Positions 18,679 through 27,917 of a stretch of 64,000 bases of DNA are shown piece after piece (position 1 is the stretch's first letter; the number at the start of each line of letters is the position of its first letter). This stretch comes from Hypericibacter terrae (GTDB taxonomy: Bacteria; Pseudomonadota; Alphaproteobacteria; Dongiales; Dongiaceae): assembly GCF_008728855.1 (NCBI RefSeq), contig NZ_CP042906.1:1736001-1800000 (forward strand), read 5' to 3'. Under the pieces are notes generated by a model. The model did no database searches. It was given only the letters and a program-made list of their open reading frames with translations, and had not been told where the DNA came from. Both the position numbers and the translations under genes were made by a program.

Positions 18679-19554
18679 ATGACAGACCCCGACAGCATCA
18701 GGACCGGGCATGAGGGAGCGGGAAGGGGCCGGCCGGTCGCGCTGCTATTGCTGCCGGCCTTGCTGCTGGTGGCGGCATTCTTCGCCTATCCGATCCTGGA
18801 CTTGACCAAGGCCAGCCTGTTCGACCCGGATTTCACTACGGCGCATTTCGTCAAATTCTTCACGCAGAATCTCTATTGGCGGGTGTCGTTCAACACGGTC
18901 GAGACGGCCTTCGTGACGACGCTGCTTTGCGCGGTGATCGGCTACCCGGCCGCCTGGTTCCTCGCCCACAGCCCGCAGAAGCTTCGGCCCTTCCTGATCT
19001 TTCTGATCCTCCTGCCGATGTGGGTCAGCGTTCTCATCCGCAGCTACGCCTGGATGGCGGTGCTCGGCCGGGAAGGAATCATCAACAGCCTGCTGATGGG
19101 CACAGGGCTGATCTCCGAGCCGTTCGCGATGCTCTACACCACCGGCGCCGTGCATCTGGCGATGGTCCAGATCCTGCTGCCGATCATGATCCTCACCTGT
19201 TACGGCGTGATGCGGGAGATCGAGCCCGATCTGCTGAAGGCCGCCCATGTGCTGGGCGCCGGCCGGTTCCGGGCGTTTCTCCATGTCTATCTGCCCTTGA
19301 GCCTCAGCGGCCTGCGCAACGGCGCGGTCGTGATCTTCATCCTGTCGATGGGTTATTTCATCACGCCGGAGCTGGTCGGCGGCCGCAAGGACATGATGAT
19401 CGGCAATCTGATCGTCTTCCAGATCGACAAGCTGGCCAATTGGGGCTTCGCTTCGGCCATCGGCATCATCCTGCTGATCGCCACGATCGCCATGGTCCTG
19501 CTGCTGCGGGCGGGGCTCGACCGGGTGGTGCCGTCCGCCGGGAGGGCCGAATGA
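18679..19554 (+). CDS. ABC transporter permease (PotB-like)
   Basis: A 291-residue inner-membrane protein with about six helices (first at residues 20-40). The EAA loop that contacts the ATPase is visible in LLKAAHVLGAGRFRAFLHVYLPLS. It is the first of two permeases and overlaps the second by 4 bases (ATGA), so translation is coupled. The GTG/ATG starts further upstream run into stops, so ATG 18679 is the only good start. Substrate specificity follows the binding protein. Confidence 0.9.
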   Translation: MTDPDSIRTGHEGAGRGRPVALLLLPALLLVAAFFAYPILDLTKASLFDPDFTTAHFVKFFTQNLYWRVSFNTVETAFVTTLLCAVIGYPAAWFLAHSPQKLRPFLIFLILLPMWVSVLIRSYAWMAVLGREGIINSLLMGTGLISEPFAMLYTTGAVHLAMVQILLPIMILTCYGVMREIEPDLLKAAHVLGAGRFRAFLHVYLPLSLSGLRNGAVVIFILSMGYFITPELVGGRKDMMIGNLIVFQIDKLANWGFASAIGIILLIATIAMVLLLRAGLDRVVPSAGRAE

Positions 19555-20360
19555 CGGCCCGCGCGCGCCGCCGCCCCGGTATCCTGATGCCCGGCTATTT
19601 CGCCCTGGTGGTGTTCTTCCTGCTGTTTCCGATCGTGATCGTCATCCCGATCTCCTTCGTCGACGCCCAGTTCCTGACCTTTCCGCCCGAATCCTACTCG
19701 CTGCGCTGGTATCGCCGCTATTTCACCGATCCTGATTTCGTCGACGCGACCCTGCTCAGCCTCGGCGTCGCCTTCGCGGCCACGACGATCGCAACGGTCT
19801 GCGGCACGCTGGGCGCCCTGGCGCTGACGCGCGCGCGGATCTTCGGCAAGGGGGTGATCTACGGCCTGCTGCTGTCGCCGATCATCGTTCCCGGCATCAT
19901 CTTCGCCCTCGGCCTCTATGTCTTCTTCGCCGAGCTGGATCTCCTCGGCAACGGGTTCGCGCTCGTCATGGCCCATGCCTGCCTGGGCCTGCCTTTCTCG
20001 ATCCTGATCGTCTCGGCGACGCTCGAGCATTTCGACGTCACGCTCGAACGGGCGGCGCGTGTATCGGGCGCCGGCCCGATCCGCACCTTCTTCCATATCA
20101 CCCTGCCGGCGATCAGGCCCGCCGTCTTCGCGGCCGCGGTCTTCGGCTTCTTCATCTCGTTCGACGATCTGGTCCTGGCACTCTTCGTGATGGGCCGTGA
20201 ATACACGCTGCCGGTGCGCATCTGGCAGGATCTGCGCTTCGAGATCGATCCGACCGTCGCGGCCACCGCATCCCTGCTGATCGTGCTGACCTCGATCGGT
20301 ATCGCCGTTGGCGGGATGCTCCAACTGCAGGCCCGCAAGCGTCTGGGAGGCGCTCCATGA
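19551..20360 (+). CDS. ABC transporter permease (PotC-like)
   Basis: A 269-residue inner-membrane permease with about six helices. The EAA loop is LERAARVSGAGPIRTFFHITLP. The frame runs far upstream through the previous gene, but the ATG at 19551 in the ATGA overlap gives the normal PotC length and start. The stop overlaps the ATPase start by 4 bases (ATGA), so the three transporter subunits are translationally coupled. Confidence 0.9.
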   Translation: MTARARRRPGILMPGYFALVVFFLLFPIVIVIPISFVDAQFLTFPPESYSLRWYRRYFTDPDFVDATLLSLGVAFAATTIATVCGTLGALALTRARIFGKGVIYGLLLSPIIVPGIIFALGLYVFFAELDLLGNGFALVMAHACLGLPFSILIVSATLEHFDVTLERAARVSGAGPIRTFFHITLPAIRPAVFAAAVFGFFISFDDLVLALFVMGREYTLPVRIWQDLRFEIDPTVAATASLLIVLTSIGIAVGGMLQLQARKRLGGAP

Positions 20361-21436
20361 CGCGCGGCGCCGTCGTCGAGTTCAAAAATGTCTCCAAGCA
20401 TTACGGCAATGTCGCCGCCGTGGCCGGTTGCGACCTCCGCGTCGAGGCCGGCGAGTTCTTTACGCTGCTGGGGCCCAGCGGATCGGGCAAGACGACGCTG
20501 CTCAACATGCTGGCGGGATTCATCGAGCCCGGCGGCGGCGCGATCCTCATCGACGGCGTCGATGTGACTTCGATCCCGACCGAGAAACGCAATATCGGGA
20601 TGGTGTTCCAGAATTACTCGCTCTTCCCGCATATGAACGTGGCGCAGAACGTCGCTTTCCCGCTGAAGATGCGCAGCGCCGACAAGGCGACGATCCGGGG
20701 TCGGGTGGATTCCGCACTGGAGCTGGTTGGCCTCGCCGCGCTCCGAGATCGCATGCCGAATCAGCTTTCGGGCGGCCAGCGCCAGCGGGTCGCCATCGCG
20801 CGGGCGATTGTGTTCGAGCCCAAGGTGCTGCTGATGGACGAGCCGCTGGGCGCGCTCGATCTCAAGCTGCGCGAGCGCATGCAGATGGAGATCCGGCATT
20901 ACCGCGACCAGATCGGCTGCACGGTCATCTATGTCACCCACGACCAGGGCGAGGCGCTGACGCTGTCGGACCGGATCATGATCATGAATGAGGGGCGGCC
21001 GGTGCAGGTCGGCAATCCCGAAACGATCTATGACCGGCCGGCCTCGCGCTTCGCGGCCGAGTTCATCGGCGAGACCAACATCCTGACGCTTGCGTCGAAA
21101 CCGGGGGCAGGCTGGGCGATCGAGGAGCTCGGCGTGCCGTTCCCGGGCCCGGCTTCGGCCGCATCCGGCAAGGGTGTCCTCCTCTCGGTCCGTCCCGAGA
21201 AGATCATGCGCGCCGATGCCGCGGGCGGCGGATCGGGGCCGGCGGTGCGGTTCGAGGCCATCATCGCCGAGATCATCTTCTCCGGCGACATCCACCGTTA
21301 CACGGCGCGATGCGCCGGCGGCAAGACGGTGAGCTTCAAGGAACATCGCACGGGCAGCGGCACGGCGCTCAAGCCCGGCGACAAGGTGGCGCTGGCATTT
21401 CAGGCCGAGGCGGCGGTGCCGCTGCAGGAAGCGTGA
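20357..21436 (+). CDS. ABC transporter ATP-binding protein (PotA-like)
   Basis: A 359-residue ATPase. Walker A is GPSGSGKTT (residues 39-47), the signature is LSGGQRQR, Walker B is VLLMDEPLGALD, and the switch His is in THDQGEA. A C-terminal TOBE domain (about 270-355, with VRPEKIM) is typical of the polyamine/maltose importer class. It energises import through the two preceding permeases. Last transporter gene of the set. The dehydratase gene follows after 75 bases. Confidence 0.93.
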   Translation: MTRGAVVEFKNVSKHYGNVAAVAGCDLRVEAGEFFTLLGPSGSGKTTLLNMLAGFIEPGGGAILIDGVDVTSIPTEKRNIGMVFQNYSLFPHMNVAQNVAFPLKMRSADKATIRGRVDSALELVGLAALRDRMPNQLSGGQRQRVAIARAIVFEPKVLLMDEPLGALDLKLRERMQMEIRHYRDQIGCTVIYVTHDQGEALTLSDRIMIMNEGRPVQVGNPETIYDRPASRFAAEFIGETNILTLASKPGAGWAIEELGVPFPGPASAASGKGVLLSVRPEKIMRADAAGGGSGPAVRFEAIIAEIIFSGDIHRYTARCAGGKTVSFKEHRTGSGTALKPGDKVALAFQAEAAVPLQEA

Positions 21437-21511
21437 GCGCCGGCTCTCGAACGGAACGCGGCGCGGGGCCGACGGCGCCCGCGAGCAATTGATCGGAACA
21501 AGGGAACGACC

Positions 21512-22699
21512 ATGACGAAGCGGCGAATTGCGGATATCCGGGCCTTCGTGATCGACCAGGCCGGGACGGGCGGCGATTACAGCCATCGGGAATCGGGTCA
21601 CTGGCTGGTGGACGATCTGGTCGCCAATCCCATGTCGGTCTATCCGGAGTACCGGGTCTCGCGGAACAGCTGGGGCATGGGCGTGCTAGGCAGCATCCTG
21701 GTCGAGGTCGAGACCGACGACGGGCAGGTGGGGGTGGCGACGGGCCTCGGCGGCGATGCCGCCTGTTTCCTGATCGAGCGACATTTCCGGCGCTTCGTGG
21801 TGGGCTCCGACCCGCATGACCTCAACCGGATCTGGGACCAGATGTATCGCGCAAGCTCGGTCTATGGCCGCAAGGGCCTGCCCGTGGCTGCGCTGAGCGT
21901 GGTCGACCTGGCGCTCTGGGACCTGCTGGGCAAGATCCGCGGCGAGCCGGTCTACCGGATGATCGGCGGCAAGACCCGCGACCACCTGAATGTCTATGCC
22001 ACGGGCCCGTCGCCGGATGTCTATCGCGAGCTGGGATTCATCGGCACCAAGGTGCCGCTGCCGCATGGGCCCGCCGACGGGCTCGCGGGCCTGCGCGCCA
22101 ATCGCGACTTCATCGCCGATGCCCGCCGCAAGGCCGGCCCCGATCATCTGCTGATGGTCGACTGCTACCTGTCGCTCGACGTGCCCTATGCGATCGCGCT
22201 GGCGGAGATCCTGCAGCCCTTCGACGTCAACTGGATCGAGGAGCCGCTCCAGGCGGACGACTGGCAGGGCTTCAAGCTGCTCAAGGCGGCGCATCCGAAG
22301 ATGAAATGGACCACGGGCGAGCATGAATACACCCGCTACGGCTTCCGCCAGCTGATCGACGGCCGGCATATCGACATCCTGCAGCCGGACGTGATGTGGG
22401 CGGGCGGCCTGACCGAGCTCCTGCGCATCTGCGCCATGGCGGCCGCCTATGACATACCGGTGGTGCCGCATTGCAGCGGGCCCTACAGCAATCACCTCGT
22501 GATCTCGCAGCCCAACTGTCCCTTCTCCGAGTTTCTGATCACCAGCCCGAAGGGCGACGAGATCCGGCCGCTGTTCGGCGATCTGTTCGAGGGCGAGGTC
22601 CTGCCGCAGCGGGGCTCGATCGGCGTCTCCGAGGCGCCAGGCTGGGGCTTGACGGTGCGCCGGGATGCCGTTGAACTTCGACGCCCCTACGACAGCTGA
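21512..22699 (+). CDS. Enolase-superfamily sugar-acid dehydratase, L-rhamnonate dehydratase-like
   Basis: A 395-residue member of the mandelate racemase branch. It shares with RhmD the unusual GGDYSHRESGHW and DDLVANPMS start, the metal ligands in LMVDCYLS, NWIEEPL and TTGEHEY, and the catalytic His in VVPHCSGPYSNH followed by PFSEFLITSP. The probable reaction is Mg-dependent dehydration of an acid sugar to a 2-keto-3-deoxy acid. The exact substrate (rhamnonate, fuconate, lyxonate or similar) cannot be read from sequence. It is located between the importer and the LacI regulator, so it probably acts on the imported compound or a product of it. Confidence 0.85.
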   Translation: MTKRRIADIRAFVIDQAGTGGDYSHRESGHWLVDDLVANPMSVYPEYRVSRNSWGMGVLGSILVEVETDDGQVGVATGLGGDAACFLIERHFRRFVVGSDPHDLNRIWDQMYRASSVYGRKGLPVAALSVVDLALWDLLGKIRGEPVYRMIGGKTRDHLNVYATGPSPDVYRELGFIGTKVPLPHGPADGLAGLRANRDFIADARRKAGPDHLLMVDCYLSLDVPYAIALAEILQPFDVNWIEEPLQADDWQGFKLLKAAHPKMKWTTGEHEYTRYGFRQLIDGRHIDILQPDVMWAGGLTELLRICAMAAAYDIPVVPHCSGPYSNHLVISQPNCPFSEFLITSPKGDEIRPLFGDLFEGEVLPQRGSIGVSEAPGWGLTVRRDAVELRRPYDS

Positions 22700-22703
22700 G
22701 ATC

Positions 22704-22739
22704 GAGGGGCTGCAGGCCGCGATCGCGGCCGGTCCCCTC
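22704..22739 (+). terminator. Strong hairpin between dehydratase and lacI-type gene
   Basis: GAGGGG and CCCCTC enclose the perfect palindrome GGCCGCGATCGCGGCC, giving a long GC-rich stem. No T-run follows, so it may attenuate rather than stop transcription into the regulator gene. Confidence 0.5.
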
Positions 22740-22766
22740 ATCGATAAGGCCCGATAGCCCGCCAGG

Positions 22767-23831
22767 ATGCCGCCCTCCAAACCCACCAGCAGCGCCAGGG
22801 CGACCCTGGCCGACGTCGCCAGGCATGTCGGCGTCTCGGCCATGACCGTCTCGCGCGCCATCAGCCAGCCCGACTCGGTCGCCAAGCCGACGCGCGACCG
22901 GATCATGGCGGCGGTGAAGAAGCTGGGCTATCTGCCCAACATGGCCGCCGGCACGCTGCGGTCGAGCCAGAGCTTCATCATCGGCGGCGTGGTGCCGACC
23001 CTGGGCTTCTCGATCTTCGGCGACACGGTCCAGGGCATATCCGATGTGCTCAATGACAGCGGCTATCAGCTGATCCTCGGCTGCTCCGGCTATTCGCTCG
23101 AGAACGAGGAGAAGCTGGTGACGGCCCTGATCGGGCGGCAGGCCGACGGCATCATCCTGACCGGCACGCTCCATTCGCCCGAGCTCGTGCCCTATCTGCG
23201 CGGCAGCGGGATTCCAACCGTCGAGATGTGGGATATCAGCGAGCCGCGCATCGACATGGCCGTCGGCTTCTCGAACTTCGACCTGGGGCAGGAAATCGGG
23301 CGCCATCTCGTCGCCTGCGGCTACCGGCGGCTGGGTTACGTCTCGGGCACGCCCGAGCATGAGAAGCGCGAGAAGCGCGCCGCCGCGCGAAGCCGCGGTT
23401 TTCTCGCGGCGGTGCGCGAGGCGGGGCTGGCGCCGCCGGCCCGGGTCAGCGTGCCCGATCCGCTCGACATGGAGGGGAGCGGCGTCGTCGCGGCCGACTT
23501 CATCGCGGCCCATCCCGAGATCGACGCGCTGCTCTGCATCAACGAGATCGTCGGCGTCGGCACCCTCTACGAGGCGCAGCGGCGTGGCTGGAAGATCCCG
23601 CAGAAGCTCGGCATCGCCGGCATGGGCGACGCCAATATCGCGCATCTGGTCCATCCCGGCCTGACCACGATCCATATTCCCGGCTACAAGATCGGGCAGC
23701 TGAGCGCCGAGATGATGCTGGCGCGATTGAGTCATGGTCGCGTCAAGAAGCGCGCGGTCGATGTCGGCTTCGAGCTGGTGATCCGCGGCAGCACGCGATT
23801 GCCGGAGAAGGCGGGGCCGGCGAAGCGGTAG
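22767..23831 (+). CDS. LacI-family repressor, GntR (gluconate)-like
   Basis: A 354-residue regulator. The helix-turn-helix and hinge are at residues 11-65 (LADVARHVGVSAMTVSRAIS, then AAGTLRSSQ). The periplasmic-binding-like effector domain follows, with VVPTLGFSIFGDTVQGISD and GILTGTL-type segments most like the gluconate repressor GntR. It probably binds a sugar acid and represses the upstream cluster through the palindrome at 17247-17262. It is codirectional with that cluster and last in it. A strong hairpin precedes it, so it may also have its own promoter. Confidence 0.88.
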   Translation: MPPSKPTSSARATLADVARHVGVSAMTVSRAISQPDSVAKPTRDRIMAAVKKLGYLPNMAAGTLRSSQSFIIGGVVPTLGFSIFGDTVQGISDVLNDSGYQLILGCSGYSLENEEKLVTALIGRQADGIILTGTLHSPELVPYLRGSGIPTVEMWDISEPRIDMAVGFSNFDLGQEIGRHLVACGYRRLGYVSGTPEHEKREKRAAARSRGFLAAVREAGLAPPARVSVPDPLDMEGSGVVAADFIAAHPEIDALLCINEIVGVGTLYEAQRRGWKIPQKLGIAGMGDANIAHLVHPGLTTIHIPGYKIGQLSAEMMLARLSHGRVKKRAVDVGFELVIRGSTRLPEKAGPAKR

Positions 23832-23880
23832 GACCGGCTCGCAGGGCCATTGACAGCGTGGGCCAACCATGGCGACATGG

Positions 23881-23909
23881 AATTGGTATCATGATTAAAT
23901 AATACAATT
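23881..23909. promoter_or_regulatory. AT-rich imperfect inverted repeat upstream of recQ
   Basis: AATTGGTAT and AATACAATT enclose an 11-base AT-rich centre in an otherwise GC-rich region. It lies 151 bases before recQ and 50 bases after the LacI gene. Possible promoter or binding site. Nothing identifies the protein. Confidence 0.35.
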
Positions 23910-24059
23910 AAAACGTGTATCCGGCAACGAGGGTCGCCGGCTCGGGGCAACAATCGGTTGCCTCGTCGCGGCTGCGTGGCTCAGATACTCGATGGACCCT
24001 CCGAGTCGGCAGGGGCCAGCCGTAGGCCCATGAATGCCTGAGTTCATAATGCGCGTGCC

Positions 24060-25910
24060 ATGAACATCGCCAGTCCGACCCTGTCCCAGACCCATCGCGA
24101 AGCGCTGTCCTCGAACCTGGCCGAGGTGTTCGGCTTCACCGAGCTGCGTCCGGGCCAGACGGAGGCGATCGAGGCGCTGCTGGGCGGGCGCCATGTGCTG
24201 GCGGTCATGCCGACGGGTGCGGGCAAGTCGCTCTGTTATCAGTTGCCGGCGCTGGTGCTGGGCGGGCTCACCGTGGTCGTGTCGCCCCTGCTGGCGCTGA
24301 TGCGCGACCAGGTGGCGGCGCTGCGCCTCAACGGCATCGCCGCCGGCAGCATCAATTCGGACCAGAGCCGCGAGGACAATGTCGCGGTTTGGCGGCAGGC
24401 GCAGGCGGGCGAGATCCGGCTGCTCTATCTGTCGCCGGAGCGGCTGATGACCGAGGCCATGCTCAATGCCTTGGCCAAGCTCGATCTGCGGCTGATCGCG
24501 ATCGACGAGGCGCATTGCATCTCGCAATGGGGCCCGGCGTTCCGCCCCGAATATGAGGCGCTGGCGGGCCTGCGCGATCGCTTTCCCGGCGTCCCGATCA
24601 TTGGCCTCACCGCCACGGCCGATCCGGCGACGCGGGCCGATATCGAGGCCAAGGTCTTCGCCGGCAAGGCGGTCTCGGTGGTCACGGGCTTCGACCGGCC
24701 GAACCTCTCGCTCTCGGTCACGCTCAAGGACCACTGGAAGAAGCAGACCGTCGCCTTCGTGAAGGCGCGCAAAGGCCAGAGCGGCATCGTCTATTGCCTC
24801 TCGCGCAAGAAGACCGAAGAGGTCGCGGCCCTGCTGCGCGAGGAGGGTCATGCGGCCCTGGCCTTCCATGCCGGCATGGAGAGCGCGGTCAAGCAGCAGG
24901 TCCAGGACCGCTTCATGACCGAGCCCGGTATCGTCATGGTCGCGACCGTCGCCTTCGGCATGGGGATCGACAAGCCCGACATCCGCTATGTGCTCCATAC
25001 CGACCTGCCCGCGAGCCCCGAGGCCTATTACCAGGAGATCGGCCGCGCCGGCCGCGACGGTCTGCCCGCCGACACCATGCTGCTCTACGGCCTCGACGAT
25101 ATCCGCATGCGGCGCGTCTTCATCGAGCAGGAGGAGAGTGCCGCAGAACGCAAGCGACGCGAGCATAAGCGGCTCGACGCGCTGATCGCTTATTGCGAGG
25201 CGCCGGAATGCCGGCGGCGGATGCTGCTGCGCTATTTCGGCGATGAGAGCGCGCCCTGCGGCAATTGCGATGTCTGCCTCGATCCGGTCGAGACGCTCGA
25301 CGGCATCAAGGAGGCGCGGCTCGTGCTCGAGGCGGTGATGCGCACCGGCCAGAAATTCGGCGCCGCCCATATCGTCAATGTGCTGCGCGGCAACAAGAAC
25401 GAGAAGACCGCGAGCTTCCGTCACGAGGGCCTGAGCGGCTTCGGCGCCGGCGCCGACCGGCCGCAGGGCGAGTGGCAGGGCGTCATCCGCCAGATGGTCG
25501 CGGCCGGGCTGCTCGATATCGACATCGCCGGCTTCGGCGGCTTGCGCGCGACGCCGGCGGGCCAGGCCCTGATGCGCGGGGAGGGGAGCTTCCGCTACCG
25601 CCCCGATCGCCTCGGCAAGGAGCGGAAGGGCCGGCGCGAGAAGTCGGCGGCGGCGCAGGCGGTCGACAATCTCGATGCCGCCGGCGGCGAGCTGCTGCAG
25701 CGCCTCAAGGCCCTGCGCCTCACCCTCGCCAAGGCACGCGGTGTTCCCGCCTATGTGATCTTCTCCGATCGCACGCTGGCCGACATGGCCGCCAGGCGCC
25801 CGCGCAACGCCGACGAGTTCGCCGAGGTGTTCGGCGTGGGCGAGGCCAAGCGGCGGGATTTCGGGCGGCTGTTCCTGCAGGTGATCGGAAGCGGTTCGGA
25901 ATCAGACTGA
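24060..25910 (+). CDS. recQ: ATP-dependent DNA helicase RecQ
   Basis: A 616-residue superfamily 2 3'-5' helicase. Walker A is MPTGAGKSLCYQ (about residue 51), the DEAH box is IDEAHCISQWG, and motif VI is QEIGRAGRDG. The RecQ zinc site uses four cysteines in CEAPEC and CGNCDVC. A winged-helix region and a C-terminal HRDC domain (about 535-610) follow. It acts in recombination and fork repair. The preceding ATTCATAATGCGCGTGCC has no strong SD. The next gene is convergent and ends 3 bases after the recQ stop. Confidence 0.95.
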   Translation: MNIASPTLSQTHREALSSNLAEVFGFTELRPGQTEAIEALLGGRHVLAVMPTGAGKSLCYQLPALVLGGLTVVVSPLLALMRDQVAALRLNGIAAGSINSDQSREDNVAVWRQAQAGEIRLLYLSPERLMTEAMLNALAKLDLRLIAIDEAHCISQWGPAFRPEYEALAGLRDRFPGVPIIGLTATADPATRADIEAKVFAGKAVSVVTGFDRPNLSLSVTLKDHWKKQTVAFVKARKGQSGIVYCLSRKKTEEVAALLREEGHAALAFHAGMESAVKQQVQDRFMTEPGIVMVATVAFGMGIDKPDIRYVLHTDLPASPEAYYQEIGRAGRDGLPADTMLLYGLDDIRMRRVFIEQEESAAERKRREHKRLDALIAYCEAPECRRRMLLRYFGDESAPCGNCDVCLDPVETLDGIKEARLVLEAVMRTGQKFGAAHIVNVLRGNKNEKTASFRHEGLSGFGAGADRPQGEWQGVIRQMVAAGLLDIDIAGFGGLRATPAGQALMRGEGSFRYRPDRLGKERKGRREKSAAAQAVDNLDAAGGELLQRLKALRLTLAKARGVPAYVIFSDRTLADMAARRPRNADEFAEVFGVGEAKRRDFGRLFLQVIGSGSESD

Positions 25911-25913
25911 CGT

Positions 25914-26525
25914 TCATACCCGCACTGAGTCGAACCGAATCCCGATCAGTCGCTCTCTCTGAATTACATCTTTCGCCGTCTCGCTCAGAATGATGAGCGG
26001 ATGCATCTCATTGCCGCTGCCGAACAGCAAGTCGGTCCGCGAGAGATCGGTCGTCGGCGCCGACTTTAGGCATGCCGGGTTAAGGCCGACAATATCGCGA
26101 AAATGACTGCATGCCGGGCAGCGACGCAAGAAACTTGTATGGCTGCGCTCTCCATCGAAGGACACGACTGCCGTCGGCTTGAGATGGAAGAATTCAGAGT
26201 CGGCAGGTAGTTCTTGAAAACCGACTCCCGTGAGCTTGGCTCGCAGGCACGCTTCCTTGAATTTTCGCGAGACGATCTGATAGCCGTCGTATGTATAAGA
26301 CACGTCATAGACGCGTCTTTTCACGCGAAATGCGGGATTGATATAGAACGGGTCGGTCTTATAACCGCATTTTGCGCAGACGGCGAGACCGTTCAACCCG
26401 TCGAAGAGCCGGTCGGTTGACCCGCACATGTTGGAGTCGTTGTCGGGCGCTTGGAGTCTGAACCAAGTCGACACCTCTGGTTTCCCTTTGCTTTTCGGCA
26501 GCAGTAACGCGATGACCGGGCTCAT
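25914..26525 (-). CDS. Hypothetical double-CxxC protein, immunity-protein-like layout
   Basis: A 203-residue soluble protein with two zinc-ribbon-like pairs: Cys50/Cys53 (CAKCG) and Cys136/Cys139 (CPACS), plus Cys34. The middle holds YDGYQIVSRKFKEACLRAKL and VGFQELP, a pattern I associate with double-CxxCG proteins found near polymorphic-toxin immunity genes in myxobacteria. The similarity is suggestive only. Composition is clearly less GC-rich than recQ next to it. Function unknown. Confidence 0.6.
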   Translation of the reverse strand: MSPVIALLLPKSKGKPEVSTWFRLQAPDNDSNMCGSTDRLFDGLNGLAVCAKCGYKTDPFYINPAFRVKRRVYDVSYTYDGYQIVSRKFKEACLRAKLTGVGFQELPADSEFFHLKPTAVVSFDGERSHTSFLRRCPACSHFRDIVGLNPACLKSAPTTDLSRTDLLFGSGNEMHPLIILSETAKDVIQRERLIGIRFDSVRV

Positions 26526-26620
26526 GCGAACCCCTGGTGACCAGGATAACCGGAGGTTGTAGGATCAGGCAAGAGAGGCGGGCCGTGTGAATATTCACCG
26601 CTTTGGGAATGCGTGAACCT

Positions 26621-27385
26621 ATGAAACGCAGATGTCCGAAATGTGAAAAGCGGGCGGTGTCGGTCTGGAGCGCCGACGCACAGACGTTGCATTGCTCGGC
26701 TTGTGGTGCCTATTTCAGACATTCGCGACTTTGGGCCGAGACGTGGTTCTGGGGCTTCGCTCTTCTGCTCGGCAACGAGATCGGCGTGGCGCTGCTTGCG
26801 TTCGCTCTTGTTCTTTCGGTCTCCGATCCGTTGTCCTGGTGGTCCGTCCTATCGGCCGCGCTTCTCCTGGCATGGGTCGCGGTTTTCGCGTTCCGAGCGT
26901 TCATTCCTCTGCGCGAGGTCGAGGCGCCCGACCCTGCGGGGAAGCGCCGGAGTTGGCGTCATAGAAGCCTGCATCTCCTGCTCATTGCCTTGCCCTTTCT
27001 GCAATGGGTGCTTCCGTTCGTCGATCGGTCCGACTATCAGGTCAACTTGCCCGTGGCGGTCGCCGTGGCGTCGGTTGCGGTTGGCTTCCTGGTCTATTCC
27101 ATCTTGCTCAACGGCCGCTATATCTATTATCGAGGACGGCGGCGACGCTTGGTGGGAAACGGTCAGGCCCCGGCCTTGGCGGATTCGAACTTAGCCCTCA
27201 CGCTCGTTTCCCCCTGTTGTTTGGCCGGGATCTCGCTGGCGGTTTTCTATTTTCAGATCAACGGCGCCGACAGCGACTTGCTCAAACTCGGCCTGATCGC
27301 GCTCGCTGCGGTCGCGTCGCTGGCCATGCTGCTCATGGGCTGCTACTGGGCCGGGCGGCATTCGACCCGTCTCGCATTTCGATGA
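26621..27385 (+). CDS. Zinc-ribbon membrane protein of unknown function
   Basis: A 254-residue protein (from the ATG at 26621) with an N-terminal CPKC...CSAC ribbon (Cys5, 8, 25, 28) followed by about six membrane helices (roughly 42-66, 72-93, 116-134, 143-163, 191-212, 222-243). Two other in-frame starts lie 4 and 6 codons upstream. The combination of a short zinc ribbon with membrane helices occurs in many unnamed bacterial proteins. No catalytic motif is seen. It starts a three-gene plus-strand run with short gaps (13 and 24 bases). Confidence 0.65.
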   Translation: MKRRCPKCEKRAVSVWSADAQTLHCSACGAYFRHSRLWAETWFWGFALLLGNEIGVALLAFALVLSVSDPLSWWSVLSAALLLAWVAVFAFRAFIPLREVEAPDPAGKRRSWRHRSLHLLLIALPFLQWVLPFVDRSDYQVNLPVAVAVASVAVGFLVYSILLNGRYIYYRGRRRRLVGNGQAPALADSNLALTLVSPCCLAGISLAVFYFQINGADSDLLKLGLIALAAVASLAMLLMGCYWAGRHSTRLAFR

Positions 27386-27398
27386 GGCGGCCGGGCCG

Positions 27399-27893
27399 AT
27401 GGGACGCCAGATCAATTTCTTCCTGACCGCCGAAGATCAATTGGCCTTCGAGGAACATCTCAAGAAGGCGGGGGATTTCGTCGCCATCCGTTGGAAATCT
27501 GACAAGCCGGAGCCGGCGGTGGTGGATTTGTCAGCTCAACGGAGTGTGCTGTTCCTGCGGTTGGTCTTGCCACAGCACCTTGCCAAAGTCTCGATGCAGC
27601 CAATTCTCACCCGTCGGGAATACAGCGTCGATGGTTTGATCTCGCCGGTGGTGGAGTATTCGCGATGCCCTCAGGAGGATCGCCTGATCCGCCGCGGCCG
27701 CCTCTATTTTCAGGAAGGCTATTTCGATGCTGCCGGCAAATGGATCGTGAAGGACGAGGCCTTCATCACCTGGGCGCGGCGGTTGCGCGAGACAGCGCGT
27801 CGATTCTTCAAGAAGCGGCGCATCAGCTTTTTCTATCTGGGCGAAGGCGCAGAGAAGGCGAAGGCTGCGGGTTTCGAGCTGTCGCACCTCTAG
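27399..27893 (+). CDS. Hypothetical protein
   Basis: A 164-residue soluble protein starting MGRQINFFLTAEDQLAFEEH and ending with a basic, aromatic segment (RFFKKRRISFFYLGEGA). No signal peptide, membrane span or known motif. The overall style, a small single-domain mixed alpha/beta protein in a patch of unrelated orphans, recalls immunity or accessory proteins, but I cannot name a family. It is 13 bases after the membrane-protein gene and probably cotranscribed. Confidence 0.6.
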   Translation: MGRQINFFLTAEDQLAFEEHLKKAGDFVAIRWKSDKPEPAVVDLSAQRSVLFLRLVLPQHLAKVSMQPILTRREYSVDGLISPVVEYSRCPQEDRLIRRGRLYFQEGYFDAAGKWIVKDEAFITWARRLRETARRFFKKRRISFFYLGEGAEKAKAAGFELSHL

Positions 27894-27917
27894 GGGTTCT
27901 GGCTTGGAGAGAGGCAA

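Noticed and set aside
18876-20360. A 494-residue permease starting inside the first permease gene
   Set aside because: The first 225 codons are an out-of-frame reading of the PotB-like gene. The true start is the ATG in the 4-base overlap at 19551.
17416-21436. Assignment of the importer as a spermidine/putrescine system
   Set aside because: Subunit family fits, but the dehydratase and GntR-like regulator point elsewhere, so no ligand is named.
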